The position numbers and the translations under genes were made by a program. This document shows, in pieces, positions 12,296-26,726 of a stretch of 64,000 nucleotides of DNA (position 1 is its first letter; every line of letters starts with the position of its first letter). Source of the stretch: Henricia sp. BOLD:AAB3569. Its lineage: Eukaryota; Echinodermata; Asteroidea; Spinulosida; Echinasteridae. Where the stretch lies: contig JBBELK010000530.1 of the NCBI GenBank assembly GCA_037783545.1, positions 1 through 64,000 of the forward strand, in the 5' to 3' direction. The notes under the pieces are model-generated. The model made no database searches. It saw only the letters and a list, made by a program, of their open reading frames with translations, and had not been told where the DNA came from.

Positions 12296-15200
12296 TCACG
12301 CAAACCGTGGCTGTCTGTACACACCTCTTTGGGGTACTCCTGAGTTGTGCGCATGCTCAGTCATTCGGACTGTCGTTAACGCACCGCAGTTTGGCTCGGC
12401 AATTTGGTCAAAGTGTGGTCCAAACGTCGGCAAATTTGGAGGTCGAAAAATGTTCCGACGAACTTCAAATTTTGCATGCCCTAAACTCTCTATATTGCGC
12501 ACTTGTCATAAAAAAAATGACAGACTTTCGCCGGGAAATGGCAGAGAAATTTCAAAGTTTAGAAAAAACTGGGTTGAGGCTTCCTGACTGCTCTCACGCA
12601 AACCGTGGCTGTCTGTACACACCTCTTTGGGGTACTCCTGAGTTGTGCGCATGCTCAGTCATTCGGACTGTCGTTAACGCACCGCAGTTTGGCTCGGCAA
12701 TTTGGTCAAAGTGTGGTCCAAACGTCGGCAAATTTGGAGGTCGAAAAATGTTCCGACGAACTTCAAATTTTGCATGCCCTAAACTCTCTATATTGCGCAC
12801 TTGTCATAAAAAATGGACAGACTTTCGCCGGGAAATGGCAGAGAAATTTCAAAGTTTAGAAAAAACTGGGTTGAGGCTTCCTGACTGCTCTCACGCAAAC
12901 CGTGGCTGTCTGTACACACCTCTTTGGGGTACTCCTGAGTTGTGCGCATGCTCAGTCATTCGGACTGTCGTTAACGCACCGCAGTTTGGCTCGGCAATTT
13001 GGTCAAAGTGTGGTCCAAACGTCGGCAAATTTGGAGGTCGAAAAATGTTCCGACGAACTTCAAATTTTGCATGCCCTAAACTCTCTATATTGCGCACTTG
13101 TCATAAAAAAATTGACAGACTTTCGCCGGGAAATGGCAGAGAAATTTCAAAGTTTAGAAAAAACTGGGTTGAGGCTTCCTGACTGCTCTCACGCAAACCG
13201 TGGCTGTCTGTACACACCTCTTTGGGGTACTCCTGAGTTGTGCGCATGCTCAGTCATTCGGACTGTCGTTAACGCACCGCAGTTTGGCTCGGCAATTTGG
13301 TCAAAGTGTGGTCCAAACGTCGGCAAATTTGGAGGTCGAAAAATGTTCCGACGAACTTCAAATTTTGCATGCCCTAAACTCTCTATATTGCGCACTTGTC
13401 ATAAAAAATTGACAGACTTTCGCCGGGAAATGGCAGAGAAATTTCAAAGTTTAGAAAAAACTGGGTTGAGGCTTCCTGACTGCTCTCACGCAAACCGTGG
13501 CTGTCTGTACACACCTCTTTGGGGTACTCCTGAGTTGTGCGCATGCTCAGTCATTCGGACTGTCGTTAACGCACCGCAGTTTGGCTCGGCAATTTGGTCA
13601 AAGTGTGGTCCAAACGTCGGCAAATTTGGAGGTCGAAAAATGTTCCGACGAACTTCAAATTTTGCATGCCCTAAACTCTCTATATTGCGCACTTGTCATA
13701 AAAAAATTGACAGACTTTCGCCGGGAAATGGCAGAGAAATTTCAAAGTTTAGAAAAAACTGGGTTGAGGCTTCCTGACTGCTCTCACGCAAACCGTGGCT
13801 GTCTGTACACACCTCTTTGGGGTACTCCTGAGTTGTGCGCATGCTCAGTCATTCGGACTGTCGTTAACGCACCGCAGTTTGGCTCGGCAATTTGGTCAAA
13901 GTGTGGTCCAAACGTCGGCAAATTTGGAGGTCGAAAAATGTTCCGACGAACTTCAAATTTTGCATGCCCTAAACTCTCTATATTGCGCACTTGTCATAAA
14001 AAATGGACAGACTTTCGCCGGGAAATGGCAGAGAAATTTCAAAGTTTAGAAAAAACTGGGTTGAGGCTTCCTGACTGCTCTCACGCAAACCGTGGCTGTC
14101 TGTACACACCTCTTTGGGGTACTCCTGAGTTGTGCGCATGCTCAGTCATTCGGACTGTCGTTAACGCACCGCAGTTTGGCTCGGCAATTTGGTCAAAGTG
14201 TGGTCCAAACGTCGGCAAATTTGGAGGTCGAAAAATGTTCCGACGAACTTCAAATTTTGCATGCCCTAAACTCTCTATATTGCGCACTTGTCATAAAAAA
14301 ATTGACAGACTTTCGCCGGGAAATGGCAGAGAAATTTCAAAGTTTAGAAAAAACTGGGTTGAGGCTTCCTGACTGCTCTCACGCAAACCGTGGCTGTCTG
14401 TACACACCTCTTTGGGGTACTCCTGAGTTGTGCGCATGCTCAGTCATTCGGACTGTCGTTAACGCACCGAAGTTTGGCTCGGCAATTTGGTCAAAGTGTG
14501 GTCCAAACGTCGGCAAATTTGGAGGTCGAAAAATGTTCCGACGAACTTCAAATTTTGCATGCCCTAAACTCTCTATATTGCGCACTTGTCATAAAAAATT
14601 GACAGACTTTCGCCGGGAAATGGCAGAGAAATTTCAAAGTTTAGAAAAAACTGGGTTGAGGCTTCCTGACTGCTCTCACGCAAACCGTGGCTGTCTGTAC
14701 ACACCTCTTTGGGGTACTCCTGAGTTGTGCGCATGCTCAGTCATTCGGACTGTCGTTAACGCACCGCAGTTTGGCTCGGCAATTTGGTCAAAGTGTGGTC
14801 CAAACGTCGGCAAATTTGGAGGTCGAAAAATGTTCCGACGAACTTCAAATGTTTGCATGCCCTAAACTCTCTATATTGCGCACTTGTCATAAAAAATTGA
14901 CAGACTTTCGCCGGGAAATGGCAGAGAAATTTCAAAGTTTAGAAAAAACTGGGTTGAGGCTTCCTGACTGCTCTCACGCAAACCGTGGCTGTCTGTACAC
15001 ACCTCTTTGGGGTACTCCTGAGTTGTGCGCATGCTCAGTCATTCGGACTGTCGTTAACGCACCGCAGTTTGGCTCGGCAATTTGGTCAAAGTGTGGTCCA
15101 AACGTCGGCAAATTTGGAGGTCGAAAAATGTTCCGACGAACTTCAAATTTTCGCATGCCCTAAACTCTCTATATTGCGCACTTGTCATAAAAAATTGACA

Positions 15201-18200
15201 GACTTTCGCCGGGAAATGGCAGAGAAATTTCAAAGTTTAGAAAAAACTGGGTTGAGGCTTCCTGACTGCTCTCACGCAAACCGTGGCTGTCTGTACACAC
15301 CTCTTTGGGGTACTCCTGAGTTGTGCGCATGCTCAGTCATTCGGACTGTCGTTAACGCAGCGCAGTTTGGCTCGGCAATTTGGTCAAAGTGTGGTCCAAA
15401 CGTCGGCAAATTTGGAGGTCGAAAAATGTTCCGACGAACTTCAAATTTTGCAAGCCCTAAACTCTCTATATTGCGCACTTGTCATAAAAAATTGACAGAC
15501 TTTCGCCGGGAAATGGCAGAGAAATTTCAAAGTTTAGAAAAAACTGGGTTGAGGCTTCCTGACTGCTCTCACGCAAACCGTGGCTGTCTGTACACACCTC
15601 TTTGGGGTACTCCTGAGTTGTGCGCATGCTCAGTCATTCGGACTGTCGTTAACGCACCGCAGTTTGGCTCGGCAATTTGGTCAAAGTGTGGTCCAAACGT
15701 CGGCAAATTTGGAGGTCGAAAAATGTTCCGACGAACTTCAAATTTTGCATGCCCTAAACTCTCTATATTGCGCACTTGTCATAAAAAATTGACAGACTTT
15801 CGCCGGGAAATGGCAGAGAAATTTCAAAGTTTAGAAAAAACTGGGTTGAGGCTTCCTGACTGCTCTCACGCAAACCGTGGCTGTCTGTACACACCTCTTT
15901 GGGGTACTCCTGAGTTGTGCGCATGCTCAGTCATTCGGACTGTCGTTAACGCACCGCAGTTTGGCTCGGCAATTTGGTCAAAGTGTGGTCCAAACGTCGG
16001 CAAATTTGGAGGTCGAAAAATGTTCCGACGAACTTCAAATTTCGCATGCCCTAAACTCTCTATATTGCGCACTTGTCATAAATAATTGACAGACTTTCGC
16101 CGGGAAATGGCAGAGAAATTTCAAAGTTTAGAAAAAACTGGGTTGAGGCTTCCTGACTGCTCTCACGCAAACCGTGGCTGTCTGTACACACCTCTTTGGG
16201 GTACTCCTGAGTTGTGCGCATGCTCAGTCATTCGGACTGTCGTTAACGCACCGCAGTTTGGCTCGGCAATTTGGTCAAAGTGTGGTCCAAACGTCGGCAA
16301 ATTTGGAGGTTGAAAAATGTTCCGACGAACTTCAAATTTTGCATGCCCTAAACTCTCTATATTGCGCACTTGTCATAAAAAATTGACAGACTTTCGCCGG
16401 GAAATGGCAGAGAAATTTCAAAGTTTAGAAGAAACTGGGTTGAGGCTTCCTGACTGCTCTCACGCAAACCGTGGCTGTCTGTACACACCTCTTTGGGGTA
16501 CTCCTGAGTTGTGCGCATGCTCAGTCATTCGGACTGTCGTTAACGCACCGCAGTTTGGCTCGGCAATTTGGTCAAAGTGTGGTCCAAACGTCGGCAAATT
16601 TGGAGGTCGAAAAATGTTCCGACGAACTTCAAATTTTGCATGCCCTAAACTCTCTATATTGCGCACTTGTCATAAAAATATTGACAGACTTTCGCCGGGA
16701 AATGGCAGAGAAATTTCAAAGTTTAGAAAAAACTGGGTTGAGGCTTCCTGACTGCTCTCACGCAAACCGTGGCTGTCTGTACACACCTCTTTGGGGTACT
16801 CCTGAGTTGTGCGCATGCTCAGTCATTCGGACTGTCGTTAACGCACCGCAGTTTGGCTCGGCAATTTGGTCAAAGTGTGGTCCAAACGTCGGCAAATTTG
16901 GAGGTCGAAAAATGTTCCGACGAACTTCAAATTTTGCATGCCCTAAACTCTCTATATTGCGCACTTGTCATAAAAAATTGACAGACTTTCGCCGGGAAAT
17001 GGCAGAGAAATTTCAAAGTTTAGAAAAAACTGGGTTGAGGCTTCCTGACTGCTCTCACGCAAACCGTGGCTGTCTGTACACACCTCTTTGGGGTACTCCT
17101 GAGTTGTGCGCATGCTCAGTCATTCGGACTGTCGTTAACGCACCGCAGTTTGGCTCGGCAATTTGGTCAAAGTGTGGTCCAAACGTCGGCAAATTTGGAG
17201 GTCGAAAAATGTTCCGACGAACTTCAAATTTTGCATGCCCTAAACTCTCTATATTGCGCACTTGTCATAAAAAATTGACAGACTTTCGCCGGGAAATGGC
17301 AGAGAAATTTCAAAGTTTAGAAAAAACTGGGTTGAGGCTTCCTGACTGCTCTCACGCAAACCGTGGCTGTCTGTACACACCTCTTTGGGGTACTCCTGAG
17401 TTGTGCGCATGCTCAGTCATTCGGACTGTCGTTAACGCACCGCAGTTTGGCTCGGCAATTTGGTCAAAGTGTGGTCCAAACGTCGGCAAATTTGGAGGTC
17501 GAAAAATGTTCCGACGAACTTCAAATTTTGCATGCTCTAAACTCTCTATATTGCGCACTTGTCATAACAAATTGACAGACTTTCGCCGGGAAATGGCAGA
17601 GAAATTTCAAAGTTTAGAAAAAACTGGGTTGAGGCTTCCTGACTGCTCTCACGCAAACCGTGGCTGTCTGTACACACCTCTTTGGGGTACTCCTGAGTTG
17701 TGCGCATGCTCAGTCATTCGGACTGTCGTTAACGCACCGCAGTTTGGCTCGGCAATTTGGTCAAAGTGTGGTCCAAACGTCGGCAAATTTGGAGGTCGAA
17801 AAATGTTCCGACGAACTTCAAATTTTGCATGCCCTAAACTCTTTATATTGCGCACTTGTCATAAAAAATTGACAGACTTTCGCCGGGAAATGACAGAGAA
17901 ATTTCAAAGTTTAGAAAAAACTGGGTTGAGGCTTCCTGACTGCTCTCACGCAAACCGTGGCTGTCTGTACACACCTCTTTGGGGTACTCCTGAGTTGTGC
18001 GCATGCTCAGTCATTCGGACTGTCGTTAACGCACCGCAGTTTGGCTCGGCAATTTGGTCAAAGTGTGGTCCAAACGTCGGCAAATTTGGAGGTCGAAAAA
18101 TGTTCCGACGAACTTCAAATTTTGCATGCCTTAAACTCTCTATATTGCGCACTTGTCATAAAAAATTGACAGACTTTCGCCGGGAAATGGCAGAGAAATT

Positions 18201-20020
18201 TCAAAGTTTAGAAAAAACTGGGTTGAGGCTTCCTGACTGCTCTCACGCAAACCGTGGCTGTCTGTACACACCTCTTTGGGGTACTCCTGAGTTGTGCGCA
18301 TGCTCAGTCATTCGGACTGTCGTTAACGCACCGCAGTTTGGCTCGGCAATTTGGTCAAAGTGTGGTCCAAACGTCGGCAAATTTGGAGGTCGAAAAATGT
18401 TCCGACGAACTTCAAATTTTGCATGCCCTAAACTCTCTATATTGCGCACTTGTCATACAAAATTGACAGACTTTCGCCGGGGAAATGACAGAGAAATTTC
18501 AAAGTTTAGAAAAAACTGGGTTGAGGCTTCCTGACTGCTCTCACGCAAACCGTGGCTGTCTGTACACACCTCTTTGGGGTACTCCTGAGTTGTGCGCATG
18601 CTCAGTCATTCGGACCGTCGTTAACGCACCGCAGTTTGGCTCGGCAATTTGGTCAAAGTGTGGTCCAAACGTCGGCAAATTTGGAGGTCGAAAAATGTTC
18701 CGACGAACTTCAAATTTTGCATGCCCTAAACTCTCTATATTGCGCACTTGTCATAACAAATTGACAGACTTTCGCCGGGAAATGGCAGAGAAATTTCAAA
18801 GTTTAGAAAAAAACTGGGTTGAGGCTTCCTGACTGCTCTCACGCAAACCGTGGCTGTCTGTACACACCTCTTTGGGGTACTCCTGAGTTGTGCGCATGCT
18901 CAGTCATTCGGACTGTCGTTAACGCACCGCAGTTTGGCTCGGCAATTTGGTCAAAGTGTGGTCCAAACGTCGGCAAATTTGGAGGTCGAAAAATGTTCCG
19001 ACGAACTTCAAATTTTGCATGCCCTAAACTCTCTATATTGCGCACTTGTCATAAAAAATTGACAGACTTTCGCCGCGAAATGGCAGAGAAATTTCAAAGT
19101 TTAGAAAAAACTCGGTTGAGGCTTCCTGACTGCTCTCACGCAAACCGTGGCTGTCTGTACACACCTCTTTGGGGTACTCCTGAGTTGTGCGCATGCTCAG
19201 TCATTCGGACTGTCGTTAACGCACCGCAGTTTGGCTCGGCAATTTGGTCAAAGTGTGGTCCAAACGTCGGCAAATTTGGAGGTCGAAAAATGTTCCGACG
19301 AACTTCAAATTTGCATGCCCTAAACTCTCTATATTGCGCACTTGTCATAAAAAATTGACAGACTTTCGCCGGGAAATGGCAGAGAAATTTCAAAGTTTAG
19401 AAAAAACTGGGTTGAGGCTTCCTGACTGCTCTCACGCAAACCGTGGCTGTATGTACACACCTCTTTGGGGTACTCCTGAGTTGTGCGCATGCTCAGTCAT
19501 TCGGACTGTCGTTAACGCACCGCAGTTTGGCTCGGCAATTTGGTCAAAGTGTGGTCCAAACGTCGGCAAATTTGGAGGTCGAAAAATGTTCCGACGAACT
19601 TCAAATTTTGCATGCCCTAAACTCTCTATATTGCGCACTTGTCATAACAAAATTGACAGACTTTCGCCGGGAAATGGCAGAGAAATTTCAAAGTTTAGAA
19701 AAAACTGGGTTGAGGCTTCCTGACTGCTCTCACGCAAACCGTGGCTGTCTGTACACACCTCTTTGGGGTACTCCTGAGTTGTGCGCATGCTCAGTCATTC
19801 GGACTGTCGTTAACGCACCGCAGTTTGGCTCGGCAATTTGGTCAAAGTGTGGTCCAAACGTCGGCAAATTTGGAGGTCGAAAAATGTTCCGACGAACTTC
19901 ATATTTTGCATGCCCTAAACTCTCTATATTGCGCACTTGTCATAAAAATATTGACAGACTTTCGCCTGGAAATGGCAGAGAAATTTCAAAGTTTAGAAAA
20001 AACTGGGTTGAGGCTTCCTG
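12296..20020 (+). repeat. Large HOR block, copy B (~7.7 kb, expanded duplicate of copy A)
   Basis: The variant series of copy A reappears in the same order. The offset starts at 7433 bp (5161 to 12594, 5756 to 13189), rises to 7730 (6054 to 13784), then 8326 (6946 to 15272, 7837 to 16163, 9026 to 17352), and ends at 8623 (10216 to 18839, 11107 to 19730). Each step corresponds to one or two whole monomers (297 or about 596 bp) gained in B or lost from A. This is the signature expected of a segmental tandem duplication followed by local unequal exchange. A chimeric assembly of a long array is the alternative. Confidence 0.85.
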
Positions 20021-20038
20021 ACTGCTCTCACGCAAACC

Positions 20039-22075
20039 GTGGCTGTCTGTACACACCTCTTTGGGGTACTCCTGAGTTGTGCGCATGCTCAGTCATTCGG
20101 ACTGTCGTTAACGCACCGCAGTTTGGCTCGGCAATTTGGTCAAAGTGTGGTCCAAACGTCGGCAAATTTGGAGGTCGAAAAATGTTCCGACGAACTTCAA
20201 ATTTTGCATGCCCTAAACTCTCTATATTGCGCACTTGTCATAACAAATTGACAGACTTTCGCCGGGAAATGGCAGAGAAATTTCAAAGTTTAGAAAAAAA
20301 TGGGTTGAGGCTTCCTGACTGCTCTCACGCAAACCGTGGCTGTCTGTACACACCTCTTTGGGGTACTCCTGAGTTGTGCGCATGCTCAGTCATTCGGACT
20401 GTCGTTAACGCACCGCAGTTTGGCTCGGCAATTTGGTCAAAGTGTGGTCCAAACGTCGGCAAATTTGGAGGTCGAAAAATGTTCCGACGAACTTCAAATT
20501 TTGCATGCCCTAAACTCTTTATATTGCGCACTTGTCATAAAAAATTGACAGACTTTCGCCGGGAAATGACAGAGAAATTTCAAAGTTTAGAAAAAACTGG
20601 GTTGAGGCTTCCTGACTGCTCTCACGCAAACCGTGGCTGTCTGTACACACCTCTTTGGGGTACTCCTGAGTTGTGCGCATGCTCAGTCATTCGGACTGTC
20701 GTTAACGCACCGCAGTTTGGCTCGGCAATTTGGTCAAAGTGTGGTCCAAACGTCGGCAAATTTGGAGGTCGAAAAATGTTCCGACGAACTTCAAATTTTG
20801 CATGCCTTAAACTCTCTATATTGCGCACTTGTCATAAAAAATTGACAGACTTTCGCCGGGAAATGGCAGAGAAATTTCAAAGTTTAGAAAAAACTGGGTT
20901 GAGGCTTCCTGACTGCTCTCACGCAAACCGTGGCTGTCTGTACACACCTCTTTGGGGTACTCCTGAGTTGTGCGCATGCTCAGTCATTCGGACTGTCGTT
21001 AACGCACCGCAGTTTGGCTCGGCAATTTGGTCAAAGTGTGGTCCAAACGTCGGCAAATTTGGAGGTCGAAAAATGTTCCGACGAACTTCAAATTTTGCAT
21101 GCCCTAAACTCTCTATATTGCGCACTTGTCATACAAAATTGACAGACTTTCGCCGGGAAATGACAGAGAAATTTCAAAGTTTAGAAAAAACTGGGTTGAG
21201 GCTTCCTGACTGCTCTCACGCAAACCGTGGCTGTCTGTACACACCTCTTTGGGGTACTCCTGAGTTGTGCGCATGCTCAGTCATTCGGACCGTCGTTAAC
21301 GCACCGCAGTTTGGCTCGGCAATTTGGTCAAAGTGTGGTCCAAACGTCGGCAAATTTGGAGGTCGAAAAATGTTCCGACGAACTTCAAATTTTGCATGCC
21401 CTAAACTCTCTATATTGCGCACTTGTCATAAAAAATTGACAGACTTTCGCCGGGAAATGGCAGAGAAATTTCAAAGTTTAGAAAAAAACTGGGTTGAGGC
21501 TTCCTGACTGCTCTCACGCAAACCGTGGCTGTCTGTACACACCTCTTTGGGGTACTCCTGAGTTGTGCGCATGCTCAGTCATTCGGACTGTCGTTAACGC
21601 ACCGCAGTTTGGCTCGGCAATTTGGTCAAAGTGTGGTCCAAACGTCGGCAAATTTGGAGGTCGAAAAATGTTCCGACGAACTTCAAATTTTGCATGCCCT
21701 AAACTCTCTATATTGCGCACTTGTCATAAAAAATTGACAGACTTTCGCCGCGAAATGGCAGAGAAATTTCAAAGTTTAGAAAAAACTGGGTTGAGGCTTC
21801 CTGACTGCTCTCACGCAAACCGTGGCTGTCTGTACACACCTCTTTGGGGTACTCCTGAGTTGTGCGCATGCTCAGTCATTCGGACTGTCGTTAACGCACC
21901 GCAGTTTGGCTCGGCAATTTGGTCAAAGTGTGGTCCAAACGTCGGCAAATTTGGAGGTCGAAAAATGTTCCGACGAACTTCAAATTTGCATGCCCTAAAC
22001 TCTCTATATTGCGCACTTGTCATACAAAATTGACAGACTTTCGCCGGGAAATGGCAGAGAAATTTCAAAGTTTAG
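20039..22075 (+). repeat. Third partial copy of the HOR block (offset ~2676)
   Basis: Monomers at 17363-19400 recur here in order at +2676 or +2675. Shared markers: CTCTTTATATTG (17840 and 20516), GCATGCCTTAAAC (18125 and 20801), CATACAAAATTG (18455 and 21131), GGACCGTCG (18615 and 21290), CGCCGCGAAATGG (19073 and 21748), and the one-base-shorter CTTCAAATTTGC (about 19306 and 21981). The spacing of nine monomers plus 3 bp gives a local nine-monomer HOR nested in the larger block structure. Confidence 0.82.
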
Positions 22076-24385
22076 AAAAAACTGGGTTGAGGCTTCCTGA
22101 CTGCTCTCACGCAAACCGTGGCTGTCTGTACACACCTCTTTGGGGTACTCCTGAGTTGTGCGCATGCTCAGTCATTCGGACTGTCGTAAACGCACCGCAG
22201 TTTGGCTCGGCAATTTGGTCAAAGTGTGGTCCAAACGTCGGCAAATTTGGAGGTCGAAAAATGTTCCGACGAACTTCAAATTTTGCATGCCCTAAACTCT
22301 CTATATTGCGCACTTGTCATACAAAAATGACAGACTTTCGCCGGGAAATGGCAGAGAAATTTCAAAGTTTAGAAAAAACTGGGTTGAGGCTTCCTGACTG
22401 CTCTCACGCAAACCGTGGCTGTCTGTACACACCTCTTTGGGGTACTCCTGAGTTGTGCGCATGCTCAGTCATTCGGACTGTCGTTAACGCACCGCAGTTT
22501 GGCTCGGCAATTTGGTCAAAGTGTGGTCCAAACGTCGGCAAATTTGGAGGTCGAAAAATGTTCCGACGAACTTCAAATTTTGCATGCCCTAAACTCTCTA
22601 TATTGCGCACTTGTCATAAAAAAATTGACAGACTTTCGCCGGGAAATGGCAGAGAAATTTCAAAGATTAGAAAAAACTGGGTTGAGGCTTCCTGACTGCT
22701 CTCACGCAAACCGTGGCTGTCTGTACACACCTCTTTGGGGTACTCCTGAGTTGTGCGCATGCTCAGTCATTCGGACTGTCGTAAACGCACCGCAGTTTGG
22801 CTCGGCAATTTGGTCAAAGTGTGGTCCAAACGTCGGCAAATTTGGAGGTCGAAAAATGTTCCGACGAACTTCAAATTTTGCATGCCCTAAACTCTCTATA
22901 TTGCGCACTTGTCATAAAAAATTGACAGACTTTCGCCGGGAAATGGCAGAGAAATTTCAAAGTTTAGAAAAAAACTGGGTTGAGGCTTCCTGACTGCTCT
23001 CACGCAAACCGTGGCTGTCTGTACACACCTCTTTGGGGTACTCCTGAGTTGTGCGCATGCTCAGTCATTCGGACTGTCGTTAACGCACCGCAGTTTGGCT
23101 CGGCAATTTGGTCAAAGTGTGGTCCAAACGTCGGCAAATTTGGAGGTCGAAAAATGTTCCGACGAACTTTAAATTTTGCATGCCCTAAACTCTCTATATT
23201 GCGCACTTGTCATACAAAATTGACAGACTTTCGCCGGGAAATGGCAGAGAAATTTCAAAGTTTAGAAGAAACTGGGTTGAGGCTTCCTGACTGCTCTCAC
23301 GCAAACCGTGGCTGTCTGTACACACCTCTTTGGGGTACTCCTGAGTTGTGCGCATGCTCAGTCATTCGGACTGTCGTTAACGCACCGCAGTTTGGCTCGG
23401 CAATTTGGTCAAAGTGTGGTCCAAACGTCGGCAAATTTGGAGGTCGAAAAATGTTCCGACGAACTTCAAATTTTGCATGCCCTAAACTCTCTATATTGCG
23501 CACTTGTCATAAAAAATTGACAGACTTTCGCCGGGAAATGGCAGAGAAATTTCAAAGTTTAGAAAAAACTGGGTTGAGGCTTCCTGACTGCTCTCACGCA
23601 AACCGTGGCTGTGTGTACACACCTCTTTGGGGTACTCCTGAGTTGTGCGCATGCTCAGTCATTCGGACTGTCGTTAACGCACCGCAGTTTGGCTCGGCAA
23701 TTTGGTCAAAGTGTGGTCCAAACGTCGGCAAATTTGGAGGTCGAAAAATGTTCCGACGAACTTCAAATTTTGCATGCCCTAAACTCTCTTTATTGCGCAC
23801 TTGTCATAAAAAATTGACAGACTTTCGCTGGGAAATGGCAGAGAAATTTCAAAGTTTAGAAAAAACTGGGTTTAGGCTTCCTGACTGCTCTCACGCAAAC
23901 CGTGGCTGTCTGTACACACCTCTTTGGGGTACTCCTGAGTTGTGCGCATGCTCAGTCATTCGGACTGTCGTTAACGCACCGCAGTTTGGCTCGGCAATTT
24001 GGTCAAAGTGTGGTCCAAACGTCGGCAAATTTGGAGGTCGAAAAATGTTCCGACGAACTTCAAATTTTGCATGCCCTAAACTCTCTATATTGCGCACTTG
24101 TCATAAAAAATTGACAGACTTTCGCCGGGAAATGGCAGAGAAATTTCAAAGTTTAGAAAAAACTGGGTTGAGGCTTCCTGACTGCTCTCACGCAAACCGT
24201 GGCTGTCTGTACACACCTCTTTGGGGTACTCCTGAGTTGTGCGCATGCTCAGTCATTCGGACTGTCGTTAACGCACCGCAGTTTGGCTCGGCAATTTGGT
24301 CAAAGTGTGGTCCAAACGTCGGCAAATTTGGAGGTCGAAAAATGTTCCGACGAACTTCATATTTTGCATGCCCTAAACTCTCTAT

Positions 24386-24389
24386 ATTG
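24386..24389 (+). other. 21-bp deletion junction in a satellite monomer (copy 1)
   Basis: The 21 bp normally lying between CTCTATATTG and ACAGACTTTC are missing, giving a 276-bp monomer. The consensus has ATTG at both ends of the lost segment, and one ATTG remains here, so the deletion probably arose by slippage or end-joining across a 4-bp microhomology. Confidence 0.9.
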
Positions 24390-25851
24390 ACAGACTTTCG
24401 CCGGGAAATGGCAGAGAAATTTCAAAGTTTAGAAAAAAACTGGGTTGAGGCTTCCTGACTGCTCTCACGCAAACCGTGGCTGTCTGTACACACCTCTTTG
24501 GGGTACTCCTGAGTTGTGCGCATGCTCAGTCATTCGGACTGTCGTTAACGCACCGCAGTTTGGCTCGGCAATTTGGTCAAAGTGTGGTCCAAACGTCGGC
24601 AAATTTGGAGGTTGAAAAATGTTCCGACGAACTTCAAATTTTGCATGCCCTAAACTCTCTATATTGCGCACTTGTCATAAAAAATTGACAGACTTTCGCC
24701 GGGAAATGGCAGAGAAATTTCAAAGTTTAGAAAAAACTGCGTTGATGCTTCCTGACTGCTCTCACGCAAACCGTGGCTGTCTGTACACACCTCTTTGGGG
24801 TACTCCTGAGTTGTGCGCATGCTCAGTCATTCGGACTGTCGTAAACGCACCGCAGTTTGGCTCGGCAATTTGGTCAAAGTGTGGTCCAAACGTCGGCAAA
24901 TTTGGAGGTCGAAAAATGTTCCGACGAACTTCAAATTTTGCATGCCCTAAACTCTCTATATTGCGCACTTGTCATAAAAAATTGACAGACTTTCGCCGGG
25001 AAATGGCAGAAAAATTTCAAAGTTTAGAAAAAAACTGGGTTGAGGCTTCCTGACTGCTCTCACGCAAACCGTGGCTGTCTGTACACACCTCTTTGGGGTA
25101 CTCCTGAGTTGTGCGCATGCTCAGTCATTCGGACTGTCGTTAACGCACCGCAGTTTGGCTCGGCAATTTGGTCAAAGTGTGGTCCAAACGTCGGCAAATT
25201 TGGAGGTCGAAAAATGTTCCGACGAACTTCAAATTTTGCATGCCCTAAACTCTCTTTATTGCGCACTTGTCATAAAAAATTGACAGACTTTCGCCGGGAA
25301 ATGGCAGAGAAATTTCAAAGTTTAGAAAAAACTGGGTTTAGGCTTCCTGACTGCTCTCACGCAAACCGTGGCTGTCTGTACACACCTCTTTGGGGTACTC
25401 CTGAGTTGTGCGCATGCTCAGTCATTCGGACTGTCGTTAACGCACCGCAGTTTGGCTCGGCAATTTGGTCAAAGTGTGGTCCAAACGTCGGCAAATTTGG
25501 AGGTCGAAAAATGTTCCGACGAACTTCAAATTTTGCATGCCCTAAACTCTCTTTATTGCGCACTTGTCATAAAAAATTGACAGACTTTCGCCGGGAAATG
25601 GCAGAGAAATTTCAAAGTTTAGAAAAAACTGGGTTGAGGCTTCCTGACTGCTCTCACGCAAACCGTGGCTGTCTGTACACACCTCTTTGGGGTACTCCTG
25701 AGTTGTGCGCATGCTCAGTCATTCGGACTGTCGTTAACGCACCGCAGTTTGGCTCGGCAATTTGGTCAAAGTGTGGTCCAAACGTCGGCAAATTTGGAGG
25801 TCGAAAAATGTTCCGACGAACTTCATATTTTGCATGCCCTAAACTCTCTAT

Positions 25852-25855
25852 ATTG
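25852..25855 (+). other. 21-bp deletion junction (copy 2)
   Basis: Same deletion and same ATTG junction as near 24386, in a monomer that also shares CTTCATATTTTG. It was amplified as part of the 871-bp HOR rather than arising independently. Confidence 0.9.
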
Positions 25856-26722
25856 ACAGACTTTCGCCGGGAAATGGCAGAGAAATTTCAAAGTTTAGAA
25901 AAAACTGGGTTGAGGCTTCCTGACTGCTCTCACGCAAACCGTGGCTGTCTGTACACACCTCTTTGGGGTACTCCTGAGTTGTGCGCATGCTCAGTCATTC
26001 GGACTGTCGTTAACGCACCGCAGTTTGGCTCGGCAATTTGGTCAAAGTGTGGTCCAAACGTCGGCAAATTTGGAGGTCGAAAAATGTTCCGACGAACTTC
26101 AAATTTTGCATGCCCTAAACTCTCTATATTGCGCACTTGTCATAAAAAATTGACAGACTTTCGCCGGGAAATGGCAGAGAAATTTCAAAGTTTAGAAAAA
26201 ACTGCGTTGAGGCTTCCTGACTGCTCTCACGCAAACCGTGGCTGTCTGTACACACCTCTTTGGGGTACTCCTGAGTTGTGCGCATGCTCAGTCATTCGGA
26301 CTGTCGTAAACGCACCGCAGTTTGGCTCGGCAATTTGGTCAAAGTGTGGTCCAAACGTCGGCAAATTTGGAGGTCGAAAAATGTTCCGACGAACTTCAAA
26401 TTTTGCATGCCCTAAACTCTCTATATTGCGCACTTGTCATAAAAAATTGACAGACTTTCGCCGGGAAATGGCAGAAAAATTTCAAAGTTTAGAAAAAAAC
26501 TGGGTTGAGGCTTCCTGACTGCTCTCACGCAAACCGTGGCTGTCTGTACACACCTCTTTGGGGTACTCCTGAGTTGTGCGCATGCTCAGTCATTCGGACT
26601 GTCGTTAACGCACCGCAGTTTGGCTCGGCAATTTGGTCAAAGTGTGGTCCAAACGTCGGCAAATTTGGAGGTCGAAAAATGTTCCGACGAACTTCATATT
26701 TTGCATGCCCTAAACTCTCTAT

Positions 26723-26726
26723 ATTG
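26723..26726 (+). other. 21-bp deletion junction (copy 3)
   Basis: Third occurrence of the same 21-bp deletion, exactly 871 bp after the second copy, with the same linked CTTCATATTTTG variant. Confidence 0.9.
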
